DNA of 64,000 nucleotides from Circinella umbellata (lineage: Eukaryota > Mucoromycota > Mucoromycetes > Mucorales > Lichtheimiaceae). Below are positions 47,030 to 58,339 of the stretch, one piece after another. Within the stretch, counting starts at the first letter, position 1. Each line of letters opens with the position of its first letter. The notes beneath the pieces were generated by a model, which saw only the letters and a program-made list of their open reading frames with translations, searched no databases and was not told the origin of the DNA. The position numbers and the translations under genes are program-made. The DNA is taken from the NCBI GenBank assembly GCA_025093555.1, contig JAIWNF010000029.1, forward strand, positions 248,001-312,000. Direction: 5' to 3'.

Positions 47030-48880
47030 GATTAATTCGTGTGTTAGAGATATCAGTACTTTAATAAACTAGCACTGAAATATGATTCGATGTATACCTA
47101 CATAAGTATATTATAACAGCTTGTTAAACTTGATATAATAAATGAGACTTTGTTTTGTTTAAAGAAAATAATGCTATCGAGTGATATTATATGTAAGAGA
47201 ATAGCTGGTGAAATTATTTACAGTGTAAGGCTCTGCGGTGTTCAAGTGACATGATTGCGTTTCTTTATATAGAAAATACACATTCAAACCATTCTTTTAA
47301 ATAATACATATCAGGGTTAATTTTAACATCGGTTAAAAAAATATGTTACATATGAAAAAGAGTTTCTTTGATAAAATATATACAGAATAAAGAAAAATAC
47401 AGAATAACTTGACGATAAGAATAAGAATAGCAAAAGGAAGATTAAAAAGAGCAAAGGGATAAGATTAAGAATAAAAAATGATAATAATAATAAGAGTCAA
47501 TAGAGGTAATAGTAATATGTAGCAAAGAAATAAGAACAGCAAAGGGATAATAATAATAAAAGCAATAGAGGTAGTAGCAATACGTGATGGATATAAATAT
47601 ATGTGTTTTAAGCAAGAAAGAAGGAAATAATAAGCAAATGAAATGGTAAGCTATATAATCACAAAAAAAAGAAACAAAAAGAAGATGTGTTATAAGTCAT
47701 TCAAGTTCAAGTCTTTTAAATTAAAAAGCGATTAAATCATTTCCTGTATCGTATTTCTCTCTTCTACCCGTAAATATAAATTATTAACTATATCATTAAA
47801 ACTTACCGAATTTTAATTGATTTGGATCTGGCGGATTGCAAGAAAATTGTTATTGATAAATTGATAGAGGCGTTGCCTCTTTTCTTCTGTTCCTTGAAAG
47901 TGGTTAATGCGAAAATTATAAAGAGTTCGGTTTGTTGGAAATAATGATAAATTGGGAAGATCATCATAACTTTGAGCTCTTTCGATAATAACTGTTTCAA
48001 TTGTCTTACTTTGGTGCAAATTACGTAATATGCCTTGAAGATGATCTTTTGGCAATTGTTGTTGAATACGTATGGTTTTTAAGTAATTACTGCCGCAAAT
48101 AAGTATTATATTGGAAATAGTGCGAGAAGAACAACGTAAGAAATCTAATATACGTAAAAAATGAAAGGTGTTACATGTTAACTCTTACTCGAGTATAAAA
48201 TGTTATTGGCATAAATGTTCTAAAAATATATACCTGCATGGAAGTATTTTGTGCTATTATAGTCTATATTGATATTGCTAACATAATACATCATGAATAA
48301 AAAAGGAAAGGAAAATGCAATTGGTCTATTAGATATTTGTGCTATATGAACACGACGTGCTATTTCTAGACGCATCGCCTCATGTTTGTTGCTTGTAAAG
48401 TTAGAAAACGGAGTGTTTTGCGCAAGTTGGTAAGAGATCTTTGGGAAAATATAATTAAGCAATATTCTCCTCCAGGAAGGACCTATCCAGTAAAAGAATA
48501 AAAAGTTTTCAAATGTCGTGATATTGAGATGCATAAAAATGGTGATTACGACTTCAAGAGGAAGGGCTTTAGTAATTTCGCGTGTTTGGTTCATTTTTGT
48601 AAAGATACACGTAAAAAAGAAGTAAAAGTGAGATAAAAAGTGTAAAGAAAGTAATTTTTTAAAATAATCTTTATAAATGTCAATCGAAATAAAACTCAGA
48701 ATATGCGTAATGCCCATTTTTATTATGTTATCGTAATGACAAGAGATGGATAATATGTTTTGCATGTAGAAAAAATAAACGTCATAATTTGTTTATTGAA
48801 ATCATCCAATTAATCTACAAACTTTTTGTTAATGGATTACTCTAGAAAATAGAATACTTTAATACAATATCCCCCCCCCA
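47030..48880. repeat. Block copy C: F-box unit with 3' flank and spacer
   Basis: Matches copy A from about 31700 to 33500 across the gene, its intron and its noncoding flank; the spacer continues to about 49100 with GGGAAACTTGCACCACTTTG (about 49010) shared with about 33680. Confidence 0.85.
47813..48594 (-). CDS. F-box protein, copy C, intact-looking
   Basis: Two exons (48594-48234, 48144-47813) give 230 residues starting MNQTREITKALPLEVVITIF. The F-box-like segment ALPLEVVITIFMHLNITTFE lies at about 10-29, with the usual LPxE...IF..L pattern, followed by FYWIGPSWRRIL. The second exon has short repeated hydrophobic strands (TISNIILICGSNYLKTIRIQ; KTIETVIIERAQSYDDLPNL) that resemble a degenerate leucine-rich repeat or similar recognition region. 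F-box proteins recruit substrates to SCF ubiquitin ligases. The ATG was chosen because copy B starts at the equivalent codon and copy A has a mutated codon there; a longer upstream frame exists. The target is unknown. Confidence 0.65.
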
Positions 48881-49261
48881 TTCTTAATCTACCGTACACG
48901 TGTCTAAAATAATTATTATACAGTATTACTACCTATTTATCCTACAAAAGATATAATACCAAATTTTTTTTTATTTATTTTTTATCTTTGATGTTTTTTT
49001 TTTAAATAATGGGAAACTTGCACCACTTTGGTTCATCGGTGCATGGTTTCCCCTTGAATAATGAATCCATGACATTGTTACACATATTATCTCATTAAAA
49101 AGATAAATTGGTGGTTAAAACATGAACTAACCCATCCCTCTTTTTTTTTCTTAATATTTTCGTCACTTCTTACCCACTTCTAGCTCTAACTAAGGAATTA
49201 AAATAATTATATTCAGTGAAAGCTTATCTTTTGAGATACTCTTTCAATATAAAAAAAAGAG

Positions 49262-49330
49262 TTATTTACCAATGCCTTCTTATTAGCTATTATAAGTCTA
49301 GCTGGGTCCACTACTATGATATGCATACCA
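49262..49330 (-). pseudogene. Last kinase exon, fragment in block copy C
   Basis: A minus-strand stretch reads VDPARLIIANKKAL and meets a GTAAATAAC donor, exactly as the final kinase exon of copies A (VDPVKRITAKEAL) and D. Upstream kinase exons are not found to its right, so block C lost the rest of the kinase. It confirms that the F-box and kinase were one duplicated block. Confidence 0.6.
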
Positions 49331-49639
49331 GATTAAACTGCCAAATAATTTGAATCTTAACATGAAAACTTGAACCCTGTATAATATAAAGTAATTAACT
49401 TTTTGAAAGAAAGCATTTTCATCGAGTTCACAGGCTTCAACATTCAAATATTACCAAGTAACAGCCCAAAATTTCAAGACATAAGAGAGGGCTACGTACG
49501 TATATTAGACAGAAAGATTTAGAATAAAAGAAAAGACGTCAAGTTATTCATCCTATTACACCTTGTAAATTTTTCATTCTTATCCTATCCCCATGAAAGA
49601 TTCGATTGTATTTTTAAAAACTGACCAAATTTAGTTGTT

Positions 49640-49925
49640 TTGGATTGCTATAATTTTGTTATTTATAAATTCAATAAGCTCTCGCCTATTTTCTCTTGTT
49701 CCTTCGAAATTGTGTATGCAAAAATAACGAATAACTCTGTTTGATGGGTATGATGCTATATCTGAAATATCATCATGAACAGCTCAGAGCTATTTCGATT
49801 GTTATTGTTAGATTTTCTTTTACTTTGATGTAAACTGCGTAATATGATTGAGTATGTGTCTGCTGCTAATTGTTTCCCCAATGTGCATTGTTTGCAAGCA
49901 ATTGCTACGGCCAAGTAAGTATTAT
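49640..49925 (-). pseudogene. Relic of a fourth F-box second exon
   Basis: The minus strand aligns by eye with the second exon of copy C: GATTTCTTTCATTCTTCTGC at its start, then segments matching LRSLHQSK and the region ending near ATTGCTATAATTTTGTTATT. Several frame changes and stops break it. Its first exon is not found on the right; unrelated sequence follows from about 50030. Confidence 0.55.
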
Positions 49926-50029
49926 ATTCGAGATTGTGCAGAAGAATGAAAGAAATCTAATATAAAAAATGAAAATGAAAATGTTACATGTTAATATCAT
50001 TAACTCTTATTTGAGTATAAAGTGTTACT

Positions 50030-51057
50030 GTATCATATCAGTAAAAAGATGAGTGATCTGCGACATGAAAAAGTGTTGATTCGTCGTAGAACTCTCGTTT
50101 GGCTCTTGATGACTCGGCTTTCGTGCTTGAGGAAACCTAGTAAGATACCTGTACTAATCCATTCCTTCCTCTTCGGACCTCCTGGGATCTCCCTAGTACG
50201 TTACAGTCACTCCACTTGCGTTATCTATATATTAAATTCAAAAATATAATTAATTAAATAAAATTCTTCGTTCTTGAGAAAATTACTGATATGATAAACC
50301 AAATCATAATGAAATACTGAATACACATATGTATTTTCCCTGTTGTCACAAAAATATACTGTTTTGTAAAGTACGTATGAAATGAAAAGTCGGATTTCAT
50401 TTTGAACAAGACACATCGACAATGGTGACTCTGTGGAGGACACAGTTTGTACAAGTGGCAAAAAAATCAGTACAGTGAAAATTTTTTACATCTTCGTAAA
50501 TCGATCTTGACACAATTCATTTTGTTTAGTCATCACCTTGTTAACACAATTACACAGTAACATAAGGATAGCCCAAACTTCACTTCATTCGGAACCAGAA
50601 TATGATTTTTTTTTTTGCTTTTTGAATCTGACAAACTTTGATAAAGGGCGAGTGAGATGTTTTTACAAGAAACCAATAACGCATGCTGTGTCTTTTGTTT
50701 CTCATTATTTCTCCACTATCACTAAGGTGCATCCTGACTTAAACCATCATTTGTTCAAATTTGAGGTACTTTTAAGTACGACCAAGTAATAATACTACCA
50801 CCAATGAGGCTGTCAAAATCTTACTGTGTAGTCTTACGTATAGAAACTTATTATATACTTTATGTGTAAACAAATAGAACCAGACTCTCGCAGAAAAATA
50901 CTAGGGAAATAGCAGAGATATCAAATGGTGCTCTGAAAACTTAGCAACAAAGAAAAAGAAAAAAAAGAGTAGGATACTTCCTAATACTACACACATATAT
51001 ATACTATCATCTCTTTTCACTTAATAAAAATGACGGATCATGTTATATTTTTATTTG
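50030..51057. other. Island DNA with short unassigned frames
   Basis: Short open frames at 50022-50249 and 50538-50789 show no recognised family. The stretch at about 50725-50752 is one arm of an inverted pair with 51498-51526. Nothing else is supported. Confidence 0.35.
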
Positions 51058-52948
51058 GTTGCTATTCAGCAACAGCCTGGAAATCATTTGAATTTTTTTT
51101 GGTATAGATAACAGTATCTTCATCCAAGTAATATTTAGAAACAATTATTTTTCGAGTTTTATTATTGTTCTTATATCTATCTTGTTTATTATTGAGACTT
51201 CCTCCCATAGTAAAATAGGATGGTAAAAATCAGTAGCTATAATCAACAAGAACCTCGTGTAACCATAATTCATCCACTTTTATGAATTACACAGTGCTTA
51301 TCCCTTTGTTGAAATATTGGATTTACTTAGTAAAATATCATATTTTGACAGAACTTTGAAGTAACAAATCTTAATGGGAAATGTTTTTTTCTAAAAGCTG
51401 TTCCGTAACATCTTTTCAGAGAACTTCAATTAGCTCAAAAAGCTCATAGCTTGATTTCTGACAATTTTTTGTCAATTTTTATTTCACCACATATTTTGAT
51501 GGTTTAAATCAGGATGCACCTTAGTATTTATGATACTTACTTTACTACAATTGTTTTCTCTATCGTATCACATCAGTCCTTCTTGTGTATAGATAAAAGG
51601 TTTTTTTCACGCGCTATCAAGAAAAGCCTTAAATAAAAGTACAGTTAAAGGCGCGACTGGATTTTTCTGTAATATCGGCACCAGTGTAGGCTCCAATAAA
51701 CAGTACAGGTCTATTACAAAGACTTGACCTTGATAAAGCTTGAAAATAAAAAGTCATTCATAAAAGTCCAATTCAGATAAGAATTTCACCATAGAATCTA
51801 TGTGTAATAGCGCATGACTGATTATTGTATACTTACAATCGGGTTCTATCAGTCAGTTTACGAGGAAGCGTAATAGTTAAATATGGTAGAGAAAAAGGGG
51901 CTCGAGAATATATATGATAAAAACGAATTACTGTTTCCTGGTTGTCAGGAAACCCTTTATTTATATACGTACGTCGAAATATCAGGGGCTAATTTACATC
52001 TAACTAATATATATCTAATATCAATGATCAACATTTCTATATAGAATAACTATCCTAATATTTCTATATCCAACCATGTGCTCAACCATGCTATCGTCTA
52101 TCCTTAGTATTCCGCGGATAAGCATGTAGATCAACAACCTTATGGTTGGATATATCGTCGTAATGGTCTTACACCATTACACTATGACTTTATGAATACT
52201 TTTTTGTCACCATGTGCTTTATCACACCAAAGATATGAAGCCAGTAAAACGCGAAAGTCTACTGAAAATGACGGCACACTGTTAGGTTTATGCACACAAT
52301 GCTGAGTGAAGGGAATGAACCAAACCCCTTGGGTAAAATAAATAGAGGTATACACAGGAGGACTAACATGAGGGGCAATTATTGCATTAACTTAACAATA
52401 ATACAAGTGTTTCGCAAAACACTTGCTCCATTAAATGAAAACCACAGATGTCATTTGTCTTTAAAAAAAGAAGAAGAGAGTTATTTTTTTTTAAAAAAAT
52501 AAATAAATAAACAAGTAGTATAGTTTGAAGAAACAAAAGTAAAGTTACAAAAAATTAGTATAGTAAAAATAAAAATAAAAACAAAGAACGTAAAAGTAAA
52601 ATAGTGTCATGACCTTAAGGTACATGATAGTGGTTACCGCAGCTGCTGACACGAAGAGGAAAAAATCTTAGATTAATTTATTTTATAATGGATGTCAGCC
52701 AATAAGATGGACCCAAATAACCTGTAGAACTATTTTACTATGTACACCTTCTGCAGTGCAATGTCTCCCAAATGACATCATTATTATGCAATGTCATATT
52801 TAAAATAGTTTAGTATCATTATTTAGATAAAATAATTATATTTACATTTTTGGGTTTTTGGAATGTGAAGCATTCTCATATCGCAAGCCGCGATTGGGTA
52901 CGTATTATACAATTGAAGCAATTGTGCGATATTGAACAGCTTATATAT
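51058..52948. other. Island DNA with repeat remnant and hairpin cluster
   Basis: 51058-51315 resembles 36415-36640, a degraded repeat pair. At about 51930-52180 three hairpins occur: GTTTCCTG/CAGGAAAC, CAACC/GGTTG and GTAATGGT/ACCATTAC. No gene is supported. Confidence 0.4.
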
Positions 52949-52950
52949 TA

Positions 52951-53664
52951 CAGTGAGTATTCGTTAAACCGGTACTCAATATAAATGAGGATTTGTACCG
53001 GTTGAGCAAATTACCGGTTTAGCGAATTGGAACGCAGCTGGTACCAATATGTAGAATATACCGGAAAAATAACTAAGTTGTACGGATAAGATAAAAAAAA
53101 TGATAGTTGATATAATGTAGCTTTGCTACTATAAGCTAATGTTCTGGTGATAAAAATGATATTAGTGTACAGTATTTATCAAATAGTGATAGTTAACCAG
53201 AGATTGGCTTGATAATGAATTTACAAAAAAATGTATTTAAAATATGGACCATGGTTAGCGGCTGAATAAATGAGTAAAAATGAATTGTATCAGCAACATA
53301 ATTGCATACAGTATTCAATGTTAATGAACAAGTACGTGACAAAGTTGAAAAGAAGTACTTACGTAGGCAGATGAGAAAGAAAAAAAAGCATCTGTGTGAA
53401 GTTGGCGAAAAAGAGACACTGTTATCAACAAAATGTTGAGAAGGTTTCTCTTGACGACAAGAATGATTTGTGTATTTTTGATTGCTATGGAAACAAAGTA
53501 CATATCCAACTGAAAACAAAGGGAAGAGCTGAGATGACGTTAAAGGAAAGCTGTATCAATGATTTTTACCAATAAAAAAACTATATGAAAAAAAATAATA
53601 CTATTATAAACCCGGTAAATATTTTGGAAAGCTCACCGGATACCGGTTTAACGAATACTCACTG
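52951..53664. mobile_element. Non-autonomous Tigger/pogo-like element
   Basis: A perfect 24-bp terminal inverted repeat starts CAGTGAGTATTCGTTAAACC and is flanked by TA at 52949-52950 and 53665-53666. CAGT ends with TA duplication are characteristic of Tigger/pogo members of Tc1/mariner. The 714-bp body has no transposase frame, and ACCGGT-like motifs recur near both ends. Confidence 0.8.
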
Positions 53665-53879
53665 TATTACAATAATACATTTTAAATTACAAAACAGTCC
53701 TTCCCATCGATAATTAATACAGTAATAAGAAAAAAGTAGAAAGATATATTATATGAAGTAAAAATATCACACGTATAACAAATATATAATGGCAAGTAAT
53801 AATGTTACTCTGAATATATATAAAAAAAGTGAGTACGTCTCATAGTCATGTAAAATTAAACAGCATAAACTTAAACAAC

Positions 53880-54290
53880 ATAAATAACTGTTTATATTAC
53901 GTAGTACTACGTATTTATACTACAAAAGATATAAAATCAGATTTTGTTCTTTTTATATACATAGATCAACATTTAACACAATTTTTAAAGACTACGTAAG
54001 ATAATATATATATATTATTTTAATGTTTTTTCTTTTGAATACGTAATGTGGGGGACCTGGTAAAAATCATGCATCACTTCTCATCCTCCCATTGAATAAA
54101 GGATGGACATCTACTTTTTTTCCAACTACTTAAAAAGAAAAATTGGTGGTTAACACACGAATAAACCCATCCCTTGTGTTCATTTTTAATACGTACTTAC
54201 GTTGATTTTGATCCACTCGTGATTCTAAATAAATAAATGAAGTATGATATTTAGTGAAAAGATATTTTTGAAATACTATTAATATATGTA
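53880..54290. repeat. Block copy D: spacer part
   Basis: Resembles the spacer of copies A (33590-33950) and C (48910-49255): TACTACGTATTTATACTACA near 53908, the GGGACC...CATGCATC stretch near 54052, and AAAAATTGGTGGTTAACACA near 54138. The match is weaker than A to C, indicating an older split. Confidence 0.65.
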
Positions 54291-54304
54291 GACAAAAAAA
54301 AAGA

Positions 54305-55430
54305 GTTATTTACTAGTGGTTCTTTATCTGTATAGCTTTATTAACTGGGTCCACTGTTAAAAGCTTTCCAACTAGGTCTTTGGCTACATTATAAAATAGT
54401 ATGATATACGTATTAATCAATTAATTTTTTTTTAAATTAAAAAAAAAAAGGAATATGTCAGTTGGATACGTAGTTACCCTCAAGCGTAATGTCATTCTAA
54501 TACAGCTTTCTGAATTGGAATAAACGTCGTTTTATTTGCCCTCTCAGCGAGGGTAGTGCAAGGTCATCTATTATCGAAAAATAAAAAAAACAGTTTCAAT
54601 ATGTTTAATCATAAGTAATTCAACCGATCAATTTGATACTGCATGGAAATTCAAACGAAAACATATTCGTACCGCTAAGGGGGGAGGATCCACAGAGGCA
54701 AATATATACTGTAGTATGACCCGCAAGCTCCACAAGTCGCACTCTTTCCCGTAGGCGCGTACGTCAGCTCGTTTGAAAATCTCGGATGCAAGTTACATAT
54801 AAAAAAATAAAAAATAAAAGATCAGTTAAGAACAATAAAATATATGATATACAGAAAAGATTTTACAATTTAGACTTATCGTCATTTACCATAGTCCAGT
54901 GTGTCACATTGGCTCTTGAAAGGTGTTTGTCCGCTTTGAATTTTTGCGAGACCAAAATCGCTAATTTTTACATGAAGAGTGTTTAGTGTCGACAAGAAGA
55001 ACTAATACAGAGCAAATTTAAAAAAGAAAACATAAAGAAACAAGTACCATTTTCGGAATTGAAATCACAATGAGTAATCTCACAACTGCTGTGTACACGC
55101 TAAAAAACAGAAACACATACATTTTTTTAGAGGGTTGTAATTATTTAATATATTTTCTTTGTCAAACATTTGGTACATACGTATATAACTTTAGAAAAAA
55201 AAAAGCTTACATCAATCGCACAGAAGAGCTGTAAAAAGATAAAACGAGTTTCCAATTCGTATATCGAGCAATATGATCGGACGACTCACCGTCTCGAACA
55301 CTAATGAATGTTAATTTCATTGAATAGTTATTACTTGTATATATACAGTGCGGTAATATTACATGTATATGAATACTTACTGCTAGGAATCGATCAGCCA
55401 CTTTTCCAATTTAGATGAGGCAGGGCTACA
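54305..55430 (-). pseudogene. CAMK-type (Chk2/Rad53/Cds1-like) protein kinase, copy D, inactivated
   Basis: Same exon order as copy A: HCD in place of HRD (55072-55064), the DFG stretch ISDFGLAKI (DFG at 54959-54951), a YGKECDLWSL segment near 54740 with APE changed to ASE, SLREQI-like sequence, LY-stop-NDITLE near 54500 where PYW is expected, and AKDLVGKLLTVDP near 54370-54330 ending in stop. The premature stops differ from those of copy A, so the two copies decayed separately, whereas HCD is shared. Splice signals remain recognisable. Sequence right of 55430 diverges from copy A after about 100 bp. Confidence 0.7.
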
Positions 55431-55463
55431 AAATATAAAATACATATTATATTTGTTACTCTT

Positions 55464-56124
55464 TTGGTGAAAAAGAATCCCATTATTCATCCATGTCTCT
55501 TTCTTTTTTACCTGTGCTACCTGCAGCAAGATGAGAATGTCAATCTTCTGGAAGACAGAGAGAAGCGTCGCTGGTCTTCGGTTAAGTTTGTTTTTGTTAA
55601 CAATCTTCCTGGGGTTTTAACCACAAAAAAAACTGGATTTTGCTTCATAAAAAAACCATATATAGAAGAAGCTGGGAATTTTTGAGTGTCTTTTTTTTAG
55701 ATTAATATACTTTTTTATTTTGTAATAATGAAAAAAATCAGTTAACATTACCTTTTTTTTTATTATTAGAAAAGAAAAAAAAGCCATATATCGACTATTG
55801 AATCTTTACTTTAAAATAGGATCCTTTTGATCTTTACTTGTTTTACAGAAACAGTAGCCCACGAACATGATTTCTAGGGGTGTGATAACAGAAGAGAGGT
55901 TTGCAGATAATAAGAAAAAAAAATGGCGAAACTTCTTTCAGCCACCACGGTTGCTACCTGCGAGTACTAGTACCAGTTCCTCTAAAAAAATAAATGAAAG
56001 AAAGGGGGGAATCGTTACAGAGATTTTAACAATTGTTAGAAAGATAGATTGCAATGTTGAAAGTGTAAATGACTATTTTATTGAAAAGATATTTCAAAAT
56101 ATGTTAAATAAAAGGTATATTTGA
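55464..56124 (+). pseudogene. Unassigned ORF fragments right of kinase copy D
   Basis: Two open stretches, 55464-55685 (containing DREKRRWSSVKFVFVNNLPG) and 55867-56124 (containing RNFFQPPRLLPASTSTSSSK, then a helical end), may be exons or remnants of one repeated fungal gene. No domain is recognised and no full model can be made. Confidence 0.3.
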
Positions 56125-56125
56125 C

Positions 56126-57366
56126 ATTACCATTAGAAAGGAATTCATTCTAAATAAAAAGATTTTATTGATATGATAAATAGGGTGAAAGAAAGAAAAA
56201 ATTATTATTTTATGAGCACCTTGTGTATTGAATAAATAAATCATCGCTTATATCATTCTTTCGAACATTTAGTGAAAAGGCTATCGTACATAAACGCCCA
56301 ATGCTTTTTAAGTGTTTTTTAACTAGTTATAATGACTATAACACCTTATAAAATATACATAAAAATAGGAATACTGAGAGTTATAATTATCTAATTACTG
56401 AATCTATTCATCTTATACGAACAATAAAATTATATTCTATAATTATTTATACGATAAATATAAAAATATAGCATACATAGATGCATATGAACAATGCTGC
56501 TGAAGCATAAGATGAATAAATAATATAAGAATTTAACGAGTGGAGGTATTTAAATAAGGTTATTCATCTTTTAGACGCATCATGGGTGCATTCAATAACT
56601 TATTTACTTTTCATTGTATCAAATAACTAAGATCTAATTTTGCTATCTAAACATACAGTTAAGAAGCATCTTTTGTCCATAGGTAAATCATTTTTAAATT
56701 TTGATACATAAAACTTAAAATTTTGTTGAACTTTCTAAATAAACCTTAAGGTAATACTGCAGCTTAAAATATCCCGAAAAAAAACATATATCTTTTTCTC
56801 GTTCAGATATATCAAAAACTGTATTTGCTGACTACAGCTGCTTCGTCCTCTCTTTCATTATCACATGTCTTCGTTTTTTTCTATGGTTAGGTATAAGGGT
56901 TTTTACTAGCCTCGAATGTCACAAGCAGGGCATCAATTTTGCTGCTACCCCATTAAATCAGAAAGTTTTATCCAAAAAAATATGTAGCTTGATGAGCCAA
57001 CACATCATCATTTGATATAATTCTACCCCATTTCAAAATTATAATTTTTTTTCGTCCAAATACACACACACACCAAACCTCTTTATATTACTACGAAAAC
57101 ATATATATATGATGTTGTCAAATAGTTTATTTATTGATATATGGGGTAATTCCTGGATTGAATGAACCTATGATATGACGATTAGAAAACATGTGTGATA
57201 CCATCGGACCTATAGTATGTTCGGGAGAGAGCATGTGTATGATAATAATAATAATAATAATTAAAAACTTACGTAAAAGAAAATAATCTCAAGAAAAACA
57301 AAAAATCAATGGTGTCTCATATAAATGGAAATATTTTATTTTAAAGGAAATAATGATAATATAACC
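56126..57366. other. Right edge of the accessory island
   Basis: AT-rich sequence with no supported gene. An ATA repeat lies near 57240-57262. The last few hundred bases are the 3' side of the CDGSH gene. Confidence 0.5.
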
Positions 57367-58339
57367 TTATTGTTGTTTGTTAAAAAAAGTAGTATACTTT
57401 GCAGCATAACCAATAGCCAAAACAGTAACTGAAAGAGCTGTAATAATAAGTTTTTGTTGACGATCTGCTGATTCAAGTTGATTCTAAAATTAAAAAATAA
57501 AGTGTTAATTTCGATATGCTCTCTCTTTCTCTCTTTATTTGTTCGATGGAATTAAAATTAAAGAAGGAACTTACTTTAAGTTGTTCTGCTTCATCCTTAA
57601 GTTTACCATTGGCTTTTAATAAAAATTCATTATATTTTTTGATACCTTCTTCTTTACGATGAGTTCCATCACAGAATCCTAAAATACATTGTCCCCAGAA
57701 GATGGTTTCAGTTTTCTCTCTGGTTGCTTGAGAGTAAAATTCATTTTCAAAGAAAAATAGTGTATTAATTACCATCTTTGTTATGGGTATACTTGCAACC
57801 ACAAAGGGAATAAGTTTTTGCTTCATCAACAACAATCTTTTTTGGTTTAAATGGTCCACCTCGATGCTATACGTAAAAATAATTTATCCGTAAGATTCAG
57901 ACTTTCTTATCATTTCACTGCCCTCATCATTTACATCCCACCGCCCCCCCCTGAGCTAAAAAAAATAAAATAGAATAAATAAATAAATAATACTTACGGA
58001 ACCATCACAGAAAGGTTGATTTTTTGATAATCCACAGGAACACCTAATACACGTCAAAATTCATTATTCTAATTAATACTTGCTCATGACCCGTTGGTAT
58101 TAATAGTATGAGAGCAGAAAAAAAACAAGAAACATGAACATTACCAATAGTATTCCTATTTTGTTTTGAAAAAAAAGGAGTTTTTATCAGTATACGAAAA
58201 AAAAAATAAGGTGTATGATAACGCGTTGGATGGCGTAATAATAAGATTTTACCTTTCCAGGTTCCAAATCCACTTTATAAGATTGTGGTTGAACAAAAGT
58301 AGGTTGAGGAGTTTCGGTACTAGTACTAGCGTTTGACAT
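57367..58339 (-). CDS. Double-CDGSH iron-sulfur protein with C-terminal membrane anchor
   Basis: Six exons (58339-58253, 58155-58145, 58043-57998, 57866-57773, 57678-57575, 57483-57367) give 152 residues. Two CDGSH [2Fe-2S] motifs are complete: Cys34-x-Cys36-x8-Cys45-DGS-His49 ([20 protein letters not shown]) and Cys70-x-Cys72-x9-Cys82-DGT-His86. Two motifs in one chain is the CISD3 (MiNT) layout, a mitochondrial Fe-S protein. Unlike CISD3, a coiled coil (about 95-118) and a hydrophobic tail (about 125-140, LIITALSVTVLAIGYAA) follow, suggesting a C-terminal anchor with both clusters in the cytosol or matrix. Exon 2 is only 11 bases. Topology is inferred. Confidence 0.88.

Noticed and set aside
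51840..52460. Possible LTR or retrotransposon remnant
   Set aside because: No paired LTR, primer binding site or gag/pol motif could be shown.
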